A stretch of 64,000 bases of DNA from Prochilodus magdalenae (lineage: Eukaryota > Chordata > Actinopteri > Characiformes > Prochilodontidae). The first letter of the stretch is position 1. Each line of letters starts with the position of its first letter. The notes under the pieces were generated by a model. That model had not been told where the DNA came from. It saw nothing but the letters and a program-made list of their open reading frames with translations, and searched no databases. Position numbers and translations under genes: made by a program. Of this stretch, positions 35,501-47,935 are shown in pieces. The stretch is from positions 1,550,001 to 1,614,000 of the forward strand of contig JAMWET010001220.1 in NCBI GenBank assembly GCA_024036415.1, written 5' to 3'.

Positions 35501-38280
35501 TAAAGTTCCGCCCTTCAGTAATTCGAGGCAAGGTAATTCAGCTTGCTGGTTATGCTTTGAGCAGGGAAGGGTTGAGTTGGTTGTAGAGACCTGTAAAAGT
35601 ACAGTAGCCAGAACACTAATAAAAGAATTGTTTTCTGTGCATTAATGAACCAAACTCAAACCTTTCATGAGGTTTTAAAAGACTTTATCAATGCTTACAC
35701 TGTGCTTATACAACATTTATGAAATGGTCTAGTGTGACCGGCAGTGTTGCAAAGATGGCCACCAAGTGAACAGACTTTCCTCTAAAGACTTTGTATAAAG
35801 TCTCTCTAATTGCAAGTCCACTTCCCATTAGCACCTTGTGCATACATGGTCATGCAAACCAAATGACGGGGTCCTACAATAGTGTAATGTAGTTGTTCAT
35901 TGCAGCGGGTAATCAGAGGTATTAACCTTCACATAGAGATGAGTTTACATAAACTATGGACAGAATCATTTTACACTGATAGGAAGTTAGTTGGATGTTT
36001 ATAGGCTCATGACCTTAGTATCTCAAACTGAACAATAAATTGGTGGAAAAAAACCCAAGTGAATAAGTAAAATGCCTTAAAGATGTTCATATGTTCATGT
36101 CATTGGCTTAAATTTAGAAACCTCTCAGAGTGAAAATGATCCATTTCTAACACAGAATGGAACTACATGAACTAATGAGGCCTAATGTTAGATTGGTGTT
36201 CTTGTATGGGCCATTGTTGGGTTATTTGGTTTCTATAAATATACTTAAATAGAGTATCCAGACACACATGGTCCATTTGACCATAAGGGCCACTAGCAGG
36301 GGGACCTCGGCCTTTGAGTTAACCACAGAGCTAAAATGAATGCGGCCAGTCTAGAAAAAGAGACCAATCAAATTCCCCTGCCAATTAGAACAGGCCACCT
36401 AATCTACATGGGCGATCTGTAGGGTTCACTTCTCTCAAACAACCTCTTATATTTTTGTGGACCACTAGTGTGAGCTCTTACCCCACCCACACCCCCACTC
36501 TGAAGCCATGGGCAGTCTGTGTGCACGTATGTGTGCTCAAGAGAGCCTGTGGAATAAACCTGGCAAGTGGCCCATTCAGGACATTTGACCTCGTGGAGAT
36601 TTTTTTTTCTCAGTGCGGTTTCTTGGAGCTCACGCTTTTCCTTTAGCCGAGGCTAAGCGGCTAGAAAGAGTGGAAAACAAAATATTTTCTTAAGGCTCCT
36701 GGACGCCAGGTTGCATAAAAGGTTCCACAGCCCTGTGCGTCCAACCTCGGCCGGGAGGACCACAGGTTCTGTTTTCGCTGCCATAAAATCACCCAGGCTG
36801 AGAAAAAAAAGAGAGAGAGTGTGTGAGTGAGACAGAGAGAGAGAGAGAGAGAGAAGGACATATATGTACATATTCCATTCGCGTGATTCTTATAAATTCA
36901 AATGAACTGAAAAATCGGGGTGTACTCCCCAAAGGAAAACAAGCGTCTAAATATATCCCAGGCGTGCTTTGGTTCATGTGCATCTGAACGTGTGCATATC
37001 ACAGATCATAAACTTTAGTTTATGTAAAAAAAAAAGTTTTTTGGTTACCACCTGTGCTAATGGAAAGAGCACATTGCTGTATTTATGGCTGGTAGATGCA
37101 AGAAAAGAAAAATCTATATTTACAACAACAGATTTGGTTTGAAGCCTGTTTTAGGGTAACTCTTGAAAGGCGTAGATATTACTGACCACAACAAAAAATC
37201 TTTCAATTTGAGTTAAATTATTGCTCGCATCTGTAAATTTTTGCTCGCAAAAGAGAAATTATCTCAAAAATGCAGATTCTACCTTCACATTGCTTTAAAT
37301 GTAGATGTTATTTATGGATTAAATCTGTTGGTTCAAGTACTTGTTATACACACATTTTCTTTACCTTAAAACCTTTACACATTTTTACATGGAAATAATC
37401 CAAATCTAAATCTAAATTAAATGATAGTTGCTACATAGGTACATGTTAATTATAGCATATAAAATTATTTAATTAGTTTTATATGCCACATCAAAACAAT
37501 CTCTACATTTCTAAGGCTTTACATTTGTGAAAGACAAACCAACAACATTCATGTACATGTTTTTTTGTTATTGTTTTGGCACCTGGGTATTGTGGGTAGT
37601 ATCAGCCACTGTCCAGCTCCTGAGCCGAAGTGATCGAGGTCAAAAAGGTCGTGTTTAGGGTCAGTGTCACAGGTGGTTTGAGAGTGGATCAACCCTTGTT
37701 GTCATCACAACAGTAAGCCCAGCACATGTAAGACTTTGTGCTTCATTGAAAGCTCTGGAGAGTGGGGTAGCTCAATAGAGGTCTTTTGTTTACTGTTGCA
37801 GTCTCTCCTTTGGTCTTTTGGAGGGGTTGGGGAGGTGGGACCTAACTGCAGCTCCACTGCATGAACAACACAGGTGATTACAGGTTAGCCTGGTGGCCCC
37901 TCTGTTAACAGCTAATGCTAATTATAGCCTTGTGCTCAATCACTCTCCATGATTGGTCAAAGAAAGCAATGGGGAGAGGACAGAAGAGAGAGACAGAGAG
38001 AGAGCCTTGCCAATCCAAACTTGATACTGTTTTGTTAATGGGCTGATGTTAATGTAATCATTCAGGCATTAATGATAAAGTAAGGTTTCTGAAGTCTACA
38101 CTGAAAAGCCTTGTTTGGATCAGTGCAATACTGACGGCAATAAACTAGGCTGGTATTTCAGATTAGCTACACTTTATGTTAGCTTTCTTTGTACTTTCTC
38201 AGAACTACCTAAATCCATGAGGAATGGGTGGTGTATGCTGTGCATGTGACAAGAAAGTACTACTCTGTGGCAAAACAAGC
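32511..38280. other. Unique non-coding DNA
   Basis: About 5.8 kb with no convincing exon, RNA gene or transposon. Contains a short (GA)n tract at 36811-36855, a G-rich patch at 33508-33530, and mixed-GC repeat-poor parts at about 33160-33480 and 36290-36800 that could be regulatory. Confidence 0.4.
36811..36855. repeat. Imperfect (GA)n tract
   Basis: Purine-only GA-rich stretch interrupted by GT steps at its left side. Confidence 0.85.
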
Positions 38281-38309
38281 GCTCTTAATTGACTAAGGGC
38301 GTTTTTTCC

Positions 38310-38425
38310 ACGGCACAAAGTACCGGAACTTCTGGCACCATAAAAACTAAACCTGTGCTTTTTTCCATTGGCCATCAGTTCAGTACCAAAGGTTCCAGTT
38401 TTATGGCACCAGCTCTTTCTGCTCT
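38310..38425. repeat. Imperfect inverted repeat, MITE-like
   Basis: Left arm ctggcaccataaaaact (38332-38348) pairs with right arm agttttatggcaccag (38397-38412); gtaccggaac and gtaccaaaggttcc extend the similarity outward. It may be a small foldback element; superfamily unclear. Confidence 0.4.
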
Positions 38426-38469
38426 GTCTTTGGTAAAGGCCCAGTCCCATTGCACTTTGCAGCAAAAAT

Positions 38470-39570
38470 TCATGAGCAAAATTGTTTTCAATTCATTTCA
38501 ATGGAATTCTTGATTATTGATTTCACTGCACACTTCTGGAGAAAAATAAAATATGTGTACAAATTTTGCATTAAGGTCCACTTCAACACATCAGCTCATG
38601 TCTCCTACCAATGTCTTCTACTGCTTTGGCTGTGTTGACCTCTGAAGCAAGAAGCTATCATACAGGTATGCTGAACCTCAGCTAAACTAAGGAAATGCTA
38701 ACATAAGAAGTGTCCAAGCATGAAACTTTTACCATTTCTGTTCCATTAACTACAAATGAATGGCTGTAAGAGAGACTCCATGATGCACAGTCAGCCAGGA
38801 GACTACCAGACACTAAGCAGTTACCTACACTGTTTGCAGCAGGTCAGTGATTAGCACTATGTTTAGGTGAGCATGTATTTGTTTATTATAATTGTTATGT
38901 CCACTATGGTGCTTTTACTGCCTATTATAGATTAGCTCCTTGGCTTCTTGGTAGCTACACACAAGTCACCCCTCTGCCATCAACCAGGGGCAAAACCTGT
39001 ACTTTCAAAATGGTGTGGGCAGGTTAAACGCAGAGAATTTACTGGGGTGACAGAAACAGGGTTCATAATAGGGTTCATAACATTCTACTGGCCGGAAGAG
39101 GTCTATGTTTTTGAAATAAGATTGTACTTGCTGAATTAGTTAAATGTTAAATTTATTCTTATAATAAATTATCCTTTCTATACCAAACCATCCCTGGTCA
39201 CGTCTATATTCTACATATTCTATTGCTAACTAAAAATGGCAATCCAGGTTCCAAAGTCACCAAACACTATTACATGGCCAATAAGTCGATAATCTAAATT
39301 AGAATGCTACACTGACATGTTGATTGGCCTTTTTACAATTATTAATTAACAGAAGTAAGATAAGCTAATTATCACTGGCATTCCTGCAAGATTTCACAGA
39401 GCTGTTTTTAAGAAAGCATTTAATTCTGAACAGACGTTGGTGTATATGCCTGTATATGCCAGTATGGAAGAGTGCATTAAACCTCTTTAACTTGTGTTAA
39501 ACTAAGATGATCCAATGAGTCAAATCACATTTTCAAGAGAAAAAAAATAAGCTGTCCTCAGCTCTACACG
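38470..39570. other. Unique non-coding DNA
   Basis: Nothing recognised. Confidence 0.4.
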
Positions 39571-39574
39571 TTGG

Positions 39575-39690
39575 TATCAGAATCAGAATCAAGCTTTGTT
39601 GGCCAAGTATGTTCACACGTACAAGGCATTTGTTTTTTGGTTACAGTAGCGCACAGTGCACAGTGCCTGACAACATTTCACAAAGTATAA
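39575..39690. repeat. Dispersed repeat with atcagaatcagaatca start
   Basis: The opening tcagaatcagaatcaag followed by ttggccaagtatgttcacac and acaaggcattt matches a repeat type common in teleosts, as recalled. No ends or coding trace, so class unassigned. Confidence 0.5.
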
Positions 39691-39891
39691 AACAGACATT
39701 TCTATCACCGGTACCATACCGTACATACCTGTAAACCGTACAATGTGTGGAATTGTACATGTATATTAAAGTGCTGTGTGCTGTAGGATGTAGAAGCAGA
39801 TTAAGTTAAGGCTTATAAAAGTGGAGTAAATGAAGCACCAGTCTGGGGCCCCAGAGAATGGAATATTACATGCTACATGCTAGGGTGACCA

Positions 39892-40743
39892 TATTTTGGT
39901 TTTCAAAAAAGAGGGCACTTGGGGCAAGATGGAAACATGGGGAAGACAGACACAGTGTGCTGGGGAGTTTCTAAAAATTGGTGGCACAGAGGCAATGTGT
40001 ATTGGAGGGGTGTAGAGGTGTAAATGGTTGACTAATGCAACCACAACATCTATGTTATCGATACAATCAACTGAAAAACAGCTCAGCCTTTACCCGAGGC
40101 ACTCTCTTCTCTAGCTTCAGTTCTGTGTTTTGTTGGGCTTATGTTATAGCTTCTAGGTCACTAGTGCCTGTGTTTGACACTCACAAGTCAAATACAGGGG
40201 TGGCACCAAACCTCCAAAAGAAGTGGGGCAAAATGCATTGTTTCCAAAAAATAGAATACAGTTGACTGAGCAAGTTTGTAATGTCAGGCTCAAACATGTC
40301 TCTTTAAATAAATTCATGCACGCAGTTTGTTTTGACCTGCACGGCAACCGGGTTTAGCTATCAATAGCAAACTACTTGTGAATGAACATGGTTCAGTTCT
40401 TTGGTGTGGACCTAAATACCGGTGGAGTGTTCACAAACTAAACAAAGAGCTTGACAGTTCTGTACCAACCAAGTTAGCTCTGAAAGTTTATTAGTGTCAG
40501 TAAGAAATATTTAAACTGACATTTAGTACATTCACATAGTGACATAAACTGGGACTGTGCATTAGTTTGCATATCAGGGCAAAGCAGTTTTACCTGAACA
40601 AGTAATGCGCCAAATGTGTCAGTCAGCTGTGCATGTACAAAGCAATATCAAGGTCCACATAATATTATATTTTGCTGATTTGTCCGATTGTATTTTAGGC
40701 CCTAAAAGGGAACAGATGCAGGAAAAGGGCTGACGGTTACCCT
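39892..40743. mobile_element. Possible hAT-like non-autonomous element
   Basis: Left end tagggtgaccatattttgg and right end gacggttaccctat form a short imperfect inverted repeat about 850 bp apart. The left sequence leads into ...aaaagagggca and the right is preceded by gcaggaaaagggc, both typical, from memory, of one fish repeat. I could not identify an 8-bp target duplication, and no transposase is present. Confidence 0.42.
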
Positions 40744-42390
40744 ATAATTAATCAAATTAGATGCTTCAGAGAGGCAAAAAATGAATATTAATTTATCAAT
40801 TGCTGTTAATGTGGTGGTTTCAGCTGTCTCTCCTGCAAATAGAAAATAAATTAGAATCACACGTTCTGTTATTCCTGTTCAAATCAGTTCTTATTTTTAA
40901 ACATAAAGAGGAAAAACTCTTAAGAGCTTTAAAAGCTTCTCACTTGTAACTTTTTCAAACATCCAGAGAAGGTCAAATGCATGAATTCTGAACTTCTAAT
41001 TCATACCACATTTGTGTTTGTAAGTATTTTATTATTATTTGATGAAAAGTTATCATGTTTCTTTTGCAGCACAAAAATAAATCATTTACATTTTGCCATG
41101 TTCTTAATTTCTTGGCATCAAAGATAAAAAAAAAGTCAGAAGTGCAGACTCAAACCCGTTGAGTCATCCTTTAATCAATGGCATATGAGTCTGAAAGAAG
41201 TGGAAAATGTATTTTATAAGGATTAGAGGGATTGTTCTTGGTTTCTAATGGTTCCACTGGGAAAAGATAGCACCAGGAATATACATGCAATGTCCCATTG
41301 GCATGATATGATGGAAAAAGAAATAAACAACCATGAGTAGTTGATGTAAAGGGTATGCAACATACTCAAAGGATTTGTTTCCCAAAGTCAAGAATGCGGC
41401 TAACCGAGATGGGCTTCAGCGATCAATGCCTGCCTATCTGCCGCGGTCTGTATGAGCAAACAAGCCGATAGGGCAGGAATGTCAAACAGTAACCTGCAGC
41501 TGCTAATGGCACTTTCAGAAAACAAAGACAGAGTGGCTTCCAGATCGAAAGACATTCTGAGGTAGGGCCAAACTAACGTCTTTCTCTCAGGTGGATAACA
41601 AAAGCCAGGTTTTCCCCTGCTGCTCTTTTCCAGTGATCTCATTGGAGAAGACCGGGCTTCGACTGCTGGACAAAAGGTTGGACTGGTTCTCACATCCACT
41701 CCTGATAGCATCTCTCCCCAGCACAAAGCTGCCTGGTGGGGGCCTCTTACAGATAAAGTTGCAAATGAACGTTTGCTGAGTGTCACAGGAACGGAGGCCG
41801 CAGGACCCCACCGACGGTAGGGCCCCTTTTTTCCGCCATTAATTGATCGATACCTGAGCTTTCGATGGCGATTCAGGGGCGACTCTCTGGGGCTGGTAGG
41901 CCCTCTCAGTGACGGGCGTGGGAACGCACTTTTGAGAGTGGATGGGGGTGGGAACACACCTGCTAAATGGCTCTCCAGGACTATTCCCACTGCATCCAGC
42001 CTATTGTTCCATATTTATAGTCATTAGCCTGTTGAGCAGAGTGGGTCACATAGTCAAGGAGAGACTGAGCACGCATCCAGAGCGGTTCAATGATGAGCAC
42101 ATGCAGGATAATGGCATGGGTGGCAGTGAGCAGTCAAATGATAGTAGAAGAAAAGAATAAAAAAGAACTGAAAGGAAGCATTAAATGAAGCAGTGATGAT
42201 GGTGGGCTACACTGAAGTCAGCTTCTGTAAGGGGACCCACATAGAAGATACAAAATGGAACTCAGGGATGTGGAGAGAGAGAGAAAGAGAGTTTGTTTGT
42301 ACTCTTCAAACATGTATAACAATCAATTACTACTTCTGTATAAACTGAAAACTCGCCCAGCCCAAATTCCTAACATGACTGTACAATCTA
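40744..42390. other. Non-coding DNA; repeat-poor block at about 41390-42010
   Basis: The block at 41390-42010 has balanced composition, and its minus strand is open for 196 codons from 41990 to 41400. That frame is rich in Ser, Pro, Arg and Leu with no domain or splice borders, so I do not call it coding. The palindrome-like ttaattgatcgatacc (41839-41854) and absence of repeats make it another possible regulatory element. Confidence 0.3.
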
Positions 42391-42394
42391 AGCC

Positions 42395-43015
42395 ATGCAG
42401 AACCACTATTGAATAAGCCTGACCTTCAAGCCCTTAGGCACCATTGCCTGAGAAACTGTCATGCTGCTCTGTAAAATATAGCCACAAGGGCTCATAAGTA
42501 CGTCATGAAATTGTTGCCACTTTACACGGTCCGGCGCTGCATCAAGAAATGAAACTGGAAACTGTATTACGTAACAAAGCCATCCATCAATTTTATGTTG
42601 AAACACTTTCGAGTTCCCTGGGCTTGAGCTCATCTAAGATGGCCCGAAAGACAGTGGAAATGTGCTGTGGTCAGATAATAGCACATTACACCTTGCTTTT
42701 TGGAAAAACAGACCTCAAGTTTTCTGGGCCAAAGTGACCATGCAGACTGTATCAGCCTGGACTTTTATCATCAACATATTTAGCAAACATTCAAAAACAA
42801 CAACATCCTTTCCCAGGACGTCCATGGTCATATCAGCAAGACAGCAATGCCAGGCCTAATTCTTCATGTGCAGATCCATCTTCTATTAAAAATGTATGGC
42901 TCATTATAAAGAGGAGAATCAGACAACAATGACTAAAGAGTGCTGAGCAGCTGAAGCCTTGCAGGAGCTGTTCTAGATTTACAGTGAAAGAAATACATAC
43001 AGAGAGAAATTGCAG
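42395..43015 (+). pseudogene. Tc1-like transposase relic
   Basis: Plus-strand fragments follow the order of a Tc1-type transposase. The stretch up to 42560 matches the linker region before the catalytic domain; VLWSDNSTLH (42662-42691) is the block with a catalytic Asp (42674-42676), its normal SDES changed to SDNS; a second part near 42835 corresponds to the second Asp region (agacagcaatgccaggcct); and ENVWLI-like codons near 42885 match the Glu region. Frameshifts and stops are frequent and the middle has a deletion. No inverted repeats remain. It is yet another lineage relative to the copies at 7.4, 20, 22 and 23.7 kb. Confidence 0.8.
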
Positions 43016-43189
43016 TGTTACTTTACCATCCACCAAAACCTAATGCATCATTCCTTTTTGAACTACCTGAGCTACTCACGCTTGCCTGTGCAACTCTCCC
43101 CGCTTGCTGCTACTCTGCAACTTACATATCCATGTAAACTCTCTGGACTACAAACTTACTAACGACTTTCATTCTTGATTATTTCCATT

Positions 43190-45325
43190 TTGTACAGCAT
43201 GTAAATTTTTAGTTTGTTCTTCCTCCCTGTCTGGTCTTAATCTGCATCCTCTGCTGTTCCCACTCTCTGACCATAGGCTCATTCTTTTTACTGCCCCACT
43301 GGCTATACCCCATCGCTCCACTCAAAAGCGTATTTCCTTTCGTGAGACTCAGTCCGTTTACCCTCTTCTTTTTAACCAAGCCATCTTCACAACCTTTCCA
43401 GTCAACTCTGCTCCTTCTTTTCTTGAAGCTCATGCAACAATGCTAGATGCCACTCTTAGTACATGTCTAAATACGTTGGCCCCTTTGCAGTCTAAAACTG
43501 TGACCTTTTCCACTCCTTCCTGGTACACTACTGAACTCTGTGCTATGAGGCTTATAGGCAACACTTATCTACTTACAGTACTGCCAAATTAACCTCCTGA
43601 GACCCCTGCGTCATCATATGAGGACATTACATTTCTGCTTCTCTGCACCACGATACTTTTTAAACGTTGACCCTTTGGCCTCATATGAGGACATTGTTTT
43701 TTGCTGAAACAACTTGTTAGGTCCTACTAATCACAAATAGCTAGGAGATATTAAAATTGCACACCAAGCAAGTCCGTGTCTTAGGAGGTTAACCTAACTT
43801 ACCAGCTACCGATCAACACAATACAAACTCCTGCCATCTTTTCTCAACAGTCACCAAGCTTTTCAAACCTCCTAAAAGCATAGTAGCTGCTTCCCTTACA
43901 CTCTGTAATGCATTTCAGTCCTTTGAATCTAAAATTACAAACATGAACAGTTCTCTGGCACTTTCTGTTACTAATATCACTCATCATTCCCCTCTTACTG
44001 CTTATCCTTCTGACTGCAACTCATCCTCCACTTTCAGTACTGTTGACTCTTCCTTCATTGACAATATCATAACCACTTCTAAAACTACTTAAACTTGCTC
44101 TCTTGATCCGCTCCCTATAACTTTAACCAAAGCTTATCTGCCTGCCCTAGTCCCCCATCTCCCAACTCTTATTAATCATTCATTGTGTCTTGGTCAACTT
44201 CCCTCTATCTATATGATTGCTGCAGTTACTCCCATACTCAAAAAACCCGGTTTAGAGCAAACAGATATCAATAACTATTGCCCTGTTTCTAACTGTCCCC
44301 TTTCTGTCCAAAGTCCTTATACGAACAGATGCTAGTCAGCTACAAAATTATTTATTTAAAAAATAAATAAAAAAGTATTTAGTAAACAACAGTCTTTTAA
44401 AACCTTTCCAGTCGGGTTTCTGTCCATTCTACAGCACAGAAACAGCTTTAATCAGGGTCATCAATGACCTGCTTGCGGCAGCAGATGCTGGTGCTCCTCT
44501 TGCTGCTAGACCTGCTAGAGATACAGTTTGTCATTCCATTCTGTCAAGGCTGCGTGAGCTGGGTATTGATGGCACTGCCCTGGACTGGATTACATCATAC
44601 CTGTCTAATAGGAAGCAGTTTGTCACTCTCTCAGGTCATACTTCCTCTGCTTCTGCTGTCACTCAAGGGTTCCAAAGGCTTAGTTCTTGGACCTCATTTA
44701 TTCATTGTGTACATCCTTCCCCTTGGACAAATACTACGTCACTTCAAACTTGACTTTCCCTGTTACGTGGACCCATTAAGGATCCATGCCTTACTTATTT
44801 AGAAACGTGTTTGTCAGAGATCAAGAAGTGAATGAAAGATAATTTTCTCATGCTGAACAGTAATAAAACTGAACTTATTCTTATTTGATCCAAATCAACC
44901 ATCAATAAAACTCTTCCTCTTACTTTATACATCAATGATGTAGCCGTCTCTTCTTCTCCACTGATCCGAAATCTGGGTGTCATCCTCGATCATTCATCCT
45001 CGAACATTCATTCAGTGCCCATATCAACGCTGTAGTCAAAACTTCTTTTTTCCATCTGCACAACATTGCCAAAATCAGACCCATCTCTCTCTCAGTCTGC
45101 TGCAGAAATCCTTATTCATGCTTTCATTTCCAGCCCTTTGGACTTCTGTCCACGACCATATTCTCCAGCACCTCCTCTGGCTTCCTGTAAAATAGCGCAT
45201 ACAATTCAAAGTTCTCCTGCTCACCTACAAAGCTCTGAACAATCTCACCCCTTCTTACCTGTGTGACCTTCTTCTTCCTTACAAACCGTCTCGCTCTCAC
45301 GTGCCTTGTCTAATTAAACAGTTTT
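43190..45325 (+). mobile_element. Decayed L2-clade LINE (non-LTR retrotransposon)
   Basis: Plus-strand fragments of a reverse transcriptase occur in order. KKPGLEQTDINNYCPVSN (about 44240-44293) is the finger region; a frame from 44464 gives MTCL then, in a neighbouring frame, LDWITSYLSNRKQF (about 44580-44621); LVLGPHLFIVYILPLGQI (near 44687-44740) follows; the catalytic YADD box reads CYVDP (44761-44775), so it is inactive. Later fragments (AEILIHAFISS near 45103, and the ttcaaagttctcctgctcacctacaaa block written here only in part, near 45206) match the C-terminal region, with an internal deletion near 45170. The 5' part, with the endonuclease, is missing or unrecognisable. The left boundary is uncertain. 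A piggyBac-like MITE splits it at 43593. Confidence 0.85.
43593..43788. mobile_element. piggyBac-like MITE, copy 2, with TTAA on both sides
   Basis: Starts cctcctgagacc and ends gtcttaggagg, with TTAA at 43589-43592 and again at 43789-43792. It matches the element at 20524-20750 but lacks about 30 bases in the right half, lost between gttag-type short repeats. Both copies hold two direct copies of cctcatatgaggacatt-like sequence, whose core CCTCATATGAGG is a perfect palindrome. No coding capacity. Confidence 0.9.
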
Positions 45326-45454
45326 ATAGTGGGAGGGTGGAGAATATGTTGCACTAGAATGTAAGTGCTAGAATGTTTAAGGTGAGACTGAAACAGGCAG
45401 TTCAATAAGTGGAAAGACAATGTACTTGATGTTTTTAACAGAGATATTATTGCA

Positions 45455-45560
45455 TCCTCACGGTCCATAAAAAACAAGTATCTCCAACATGACAGCTTCA
45501 CAGGAAAGGACAAAACCTCTTTAACTTTAATGTAAGTCAATGGAACCATTAATTAATATA
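45455..45560. repeat. Dispersed repeat family B, copy 1
   Basis: Matches part of 50975-51105: shared acaggaaaggga/c, tttaactttaatg/aaactttagttt, and gtaagtcaatgga/ggaagtcaatgga. Class unknown. Confidence 0.5.
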
Positions 45561-45598
45561 ACATTAAAATATTATATGATATATTATATTATTTTATA

Positions 45599-45630
45599 TT
45601 AGATTAGATTAGATTAGATTAGATTAGATA
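45599..45630. repeat. (TTAGA)6 microsatellite
   Basis: Six pentamer repeats in a row. Confidence 0.93.
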
Positions 45631-47279
45631 TACAAAGTACATAATAATGTATAAAAGTGAAAATCGTCAAAAATAGAGATGCATGTTTTTCATTGGACAG
45701 TGGCGATATGTTTTTTAGCAGTTATTAATGATTAGACCCTTGCTTAGATAAAGGCAGTGACATATCTAGAACCTCTAGAAGGCTTTATATTACATTTTTT
45801 TTCCACAAAATTGGTTCCACCCTTTAGAAACCAAAACATGAAAGGTTGATTATTTGTTCATTTCATATTTGTGCTAATTCCCTGCTGGGTATCACGGATG
45901 TAATTTGTTATGTTTCCATCCAAAACTTGATGTTGTGTTGGTAACACAAAGACAGCAGTGAATAAAGTTCAACTTTTTAAATTACTATATAAGTGGCAAT
46001 AATGACAGTGTCAATTAGATCAGCTGTTGACTTTGATGTGCATCATCACCATTAACCTTTAGTGTTGGTTTCTCTTACCTTTATTTAAGGGTAGCTCCTA
46101 AAAGGGGTACAATTTACTGTGAACAGAGGAAAATGGGAGTCATTGTTCTGCCATGGCACAATGGTGATGAGCTCTTGGTCGCACACATGTGCACACACAC
46201 TCCTGGGCAAAGAGAAAGAAGTCAGAAACTTGAGCTTCTCCAGCTATCTCCTGAAAACTCCTTCGATAATCACAAGACAGTGCTACAGGCCCACAATTAG
46301 CCTCAACTGACAGCACACTGTCATCTGGTCAGTGAGCTGACCTCTTAACCTTGGTTTCAATAAGGCTGCAATGATTGACATTTATCCATCAGTGATGACT
46401 ATGGGATCTGTACTCCCAGAGGGCTGTGCGTGAAAGCAGCTCCATCAGGTGACCATGCTTTTACATTCAGAATTCCACAACACCGTAGGTAAGGAACACT
46501 GCTAATATGGCATTATACCTAAGCAATTTCTGCATTTTTGTGTTTTGTGTTATCAGAAAACTTGGCCTAATTCTGATCTACCTGTATAAGGTAAAAATAA
46601 TAAACAGTTATGAAATGACTAAACTATAGGGTCGTATAAAAATGTTGGAATACCCCAAGGATGTTACATTTTGGAAAAGAAGTAAAAGATTAAATACAAA
46701 ATGTACTTTTGCATAGGACACATTTTATGCTCTATTTCACCCACAATGTTTAAAATAAGTGTGCATGAAAATAAAAGTTCTGCGAAAACATCTCATATAA
46801 GCAAGTAAGCAAAATTCCATAAATGAGCTCATTCCATGAAATTTTTAACACCAGATGTGTCTTTATAGCAAGAATACATTTTACGTTGCAGTCACATAAA
46901 GAACACTAACAACCTAAAGAACATTCAGCCAGGACAGATCAACTCTTTTAAGAACATCCACAGAATGGTAAAGACTCCATAGTTTGTTTCATATTGCAAT
47001 TGGTTTACGTTTCTTTGGTTGATCATGTAAACACTATACAGTCTTTTTTTGAAAAGCTCATCAACACAGAGAATCAATTATAAACATAATGGCATAGTAT
47101 AGGACTGCATAAAGTGGTAGAAGCACAAAATCCTATGCTGTTCATTATCTAGCAGAGAAAATCATCCGGTCTGGTGAGGAATCAGTTGTGATTTGCTTAT
47201 GTAACCACTTATATGGTCAAAGTGTTACTACACCCTTCTATAACCTAAGAGTAATCCAACCAGTTTGCATTGCAGTGAC
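45631..47279. other. Unique AT-rich non-coding DNA
   Basis: Nothing recognised. Confidence 0.4.
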
Positions 47280-47284
47280 TGAAT

Positions 47285-47420
47285 AGTAACACTAAAGCCC
47301 AATCCCATTTCACCCCTTGCCCCTACCTCTCCATTTGGCATGTTCACGCCTAGGGTTAGGGTTGTCCCGATTATTGTTAAGGTGGACGGGTAGGGCGAAG
47401 TGTTGGGACTAAGTGACCCT
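47285..47420. repeat. Possible MITE-like dispersed repeat
   Basis: The string of cacccctt, gcccctac and ctctccattt words leading to gtcccgatt resembles a fish repeat whose ends read as CCC-rich and are involved in gtcccaatt-type termini. Weak, memory-based call. Confidence 0.3.
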
Positions 47421-47660
47421 TTAAATAGAGATTTTTCAGAGGCACACTCCAAACAGAGTGTTCTGAGAAATTTCCCAGAATGCCCTGCGAATCATCTGCA
47501 AGACGGCTGCACAAGTGACCAGAAAGACCTAGAAATGTATTTTCTCTGTTAAAAGCCACTGAATTGTAAGACAACCATTGTAAAAGTGTTCATAAATATG
47601 TGTAAAGGTAATTTTCTTCATTACATGCATAAAAATTGATATGAAAATAGTATCTAGGGC

Positions 47661-47723
47661 TAAAATATGCGTGGCAGTCTGTAAAACGGAATACACTAAA
47701 ATATGTGTGGCAGTCTGTAAAAC
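47661..47723. repeat. Two-unit 27-bp direct repeat
   Basis: taaaatatgygtggcagtct plus gtaaaac occurs at 47661-47687 and 47697-47723 with one base difference. Confidence 0.9.
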
Positions 47724-47807
47724 CTAACCATTTAAAAGTCAGAGGGACTGAGGGTCTTGGGTGTTTGCATGTTAACCTCTCACACACTGACTCAAAACAA
47801 AAGGTCT

Positions 47808-47935
47808 GATTTGATCTCTAAATCTCAAATGCGAAATCAACAGTATGCTGATGGAGAAATGATGACAATAGCAGATAATTCACTCACATTCTTAGAATAC
47901 ACATTCCTTATCAAGTTTTGACCGAATTCTTTTTG
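47808..47935. repeat. Dispersed repeat family C, copy 2
   Basis: Second copy of the sequence at 25615-25745, same orientation. Confidence 0.5.

Noticed and set aside
41400..41990. Longest open frame of the window, 196 codons on the minus strand
   Set aside because: Composition rich in Ser/Pro/Arg with no domain, no splice-like borders and no start context. An open frame of this length is expected by chance in less AT-rich DNA. Treated as possible non-coding regulatory DNA.
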